In this document: piece by piece, positions 63,853-64,000 of the stretch | Layout of the letters: each line of letters begins with the position of its first letter | Numbering within the stretch: the first letter of the stretch is position 1 | From: Enterococcus wangshanyuanii | Lineage (GTDB): Bacteria > Bacillota > Bacilli > Lactobacillales > Enterococcaceae | NCBI RefSeq assembly: GCF_002197645.1 | Contig: NZ_CP021874.1 | Location: 3,348,001 to 3,412,000, forward strand | Direction of reading: 5' to 3' | DNA length: 64,000 bases | Notes under the pieces: model-generated | Databases searched by the model: none | Seen by the model: the letters and a program-made list of their open reading frames with translations, nothing else | Told to the model about the DNA's origin: nothing | Translations under genes and position numbers: made by a program

Positions 63853-64000
63853 ATGCAAGAAGAGAAAAAGAATATTGTGACCTTTGGTTTAGAAAATTGT
63901 TACTATGCGAAAGCAGTGATTGCTGCAGATGGAACAATGACCTATGAAACACCCAAACAATATCCAGGTGCAACAGAATTAAATCTCGAAGTGAATGGCG
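63853..64000 (+). CDS. Major tail protein, N-terminal part
   Basis: ATG after GGAGGAAAACG; 49 codons before the window ends. KNIVTFGLENCYYAKA then YETPKQYPGATELNLEVNG fits the phi13-type major tail proteins that form the tube of long-tailed phages. Confidence 0.82.
   Translation, partial: MQEEKKNIVTFGLENCYYAKAVIAADGTMTYETPKQYPGATELNLEVNG

Overview
The window looks like a chromosomal segment of an Enterococcus species, probably near the E. faecalis / caccae / moraviensis / haemoperoxidus branch. The evidence is low G+C, strong AGGAGG ribosome sites, frequent TTG/GTG starts, the ezrA-cysteine desulfurase-thiI-rex order, a T-box in front of valS, and an AA10 chitin monooxygenase next to a GH18 chitinase as in E. 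faecalis. I had no database, so the species is inference.

Region 1 (1-14516) is accessory. It starts inside a sortase-anchored surface protein. Two TasA/camelysin-like secreted proteins with SipW-type signal peptides and a large von Willebrand A protein follow. A convergent Rgg/MutR-type regulator (4504-5376) faces away from an 11-codon hydrophobic micro-ORF (5527-5562), a secreted protein of eight SpaA/Cna-B repeats, and a class II lanthipeptide locus: a 62-residue precursor whose core holds eleven consecutive serines then six cysteines, a LanM synthetase, and a LanT peptidase/ABC exporter. A small serine recombinase closes the block. No immunity ABC transporter is visible. This locus is the best candidate for an undescribed system.

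Region 2 (14529-42055) is mostly core. It holds chitinase and lytic monooxygenase, a TPR-type regulator divergent from an isolated 20-codon ORF, acyl-ACP thioesterase, DUF72, HAD phosphatases, a MazG-like protein, an ABC exporter pair, aspartokinase, ezrA, cysteine desulfurase, thiI, rex, tpx, T-box/valS, a TVP38-family protein, YfhO, folC, a HAD protein and the 5' part of radC. The gap between rex and tpx holds a 2 x 73-bp tandem repeat and then six imperfect palindromes of 95-97 nt spaced by exactly 25-nt linkers, with stem covariation; one more copy lies before 20427.

Region 3 (about 42056-64000) is the left part of a prophage inserted in radC at the codons for the HNHPSG motif. It reads: large serine integrase, an Fst-type type I toxin-antitoxin module, a SHOCT protein, CI/Cro-like switch, early genes (HUH replication initiator, RecU-like resolvase, DNA methyltransferase, MazG-like protein, many small proteins), an ArpU-type late regulator, HNH nuclease with a possible cos region, and an HK97-type packaging, head and connector module. 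It runs off the right edge in the major tail protein, so attR and the rest of radC are outside the window.
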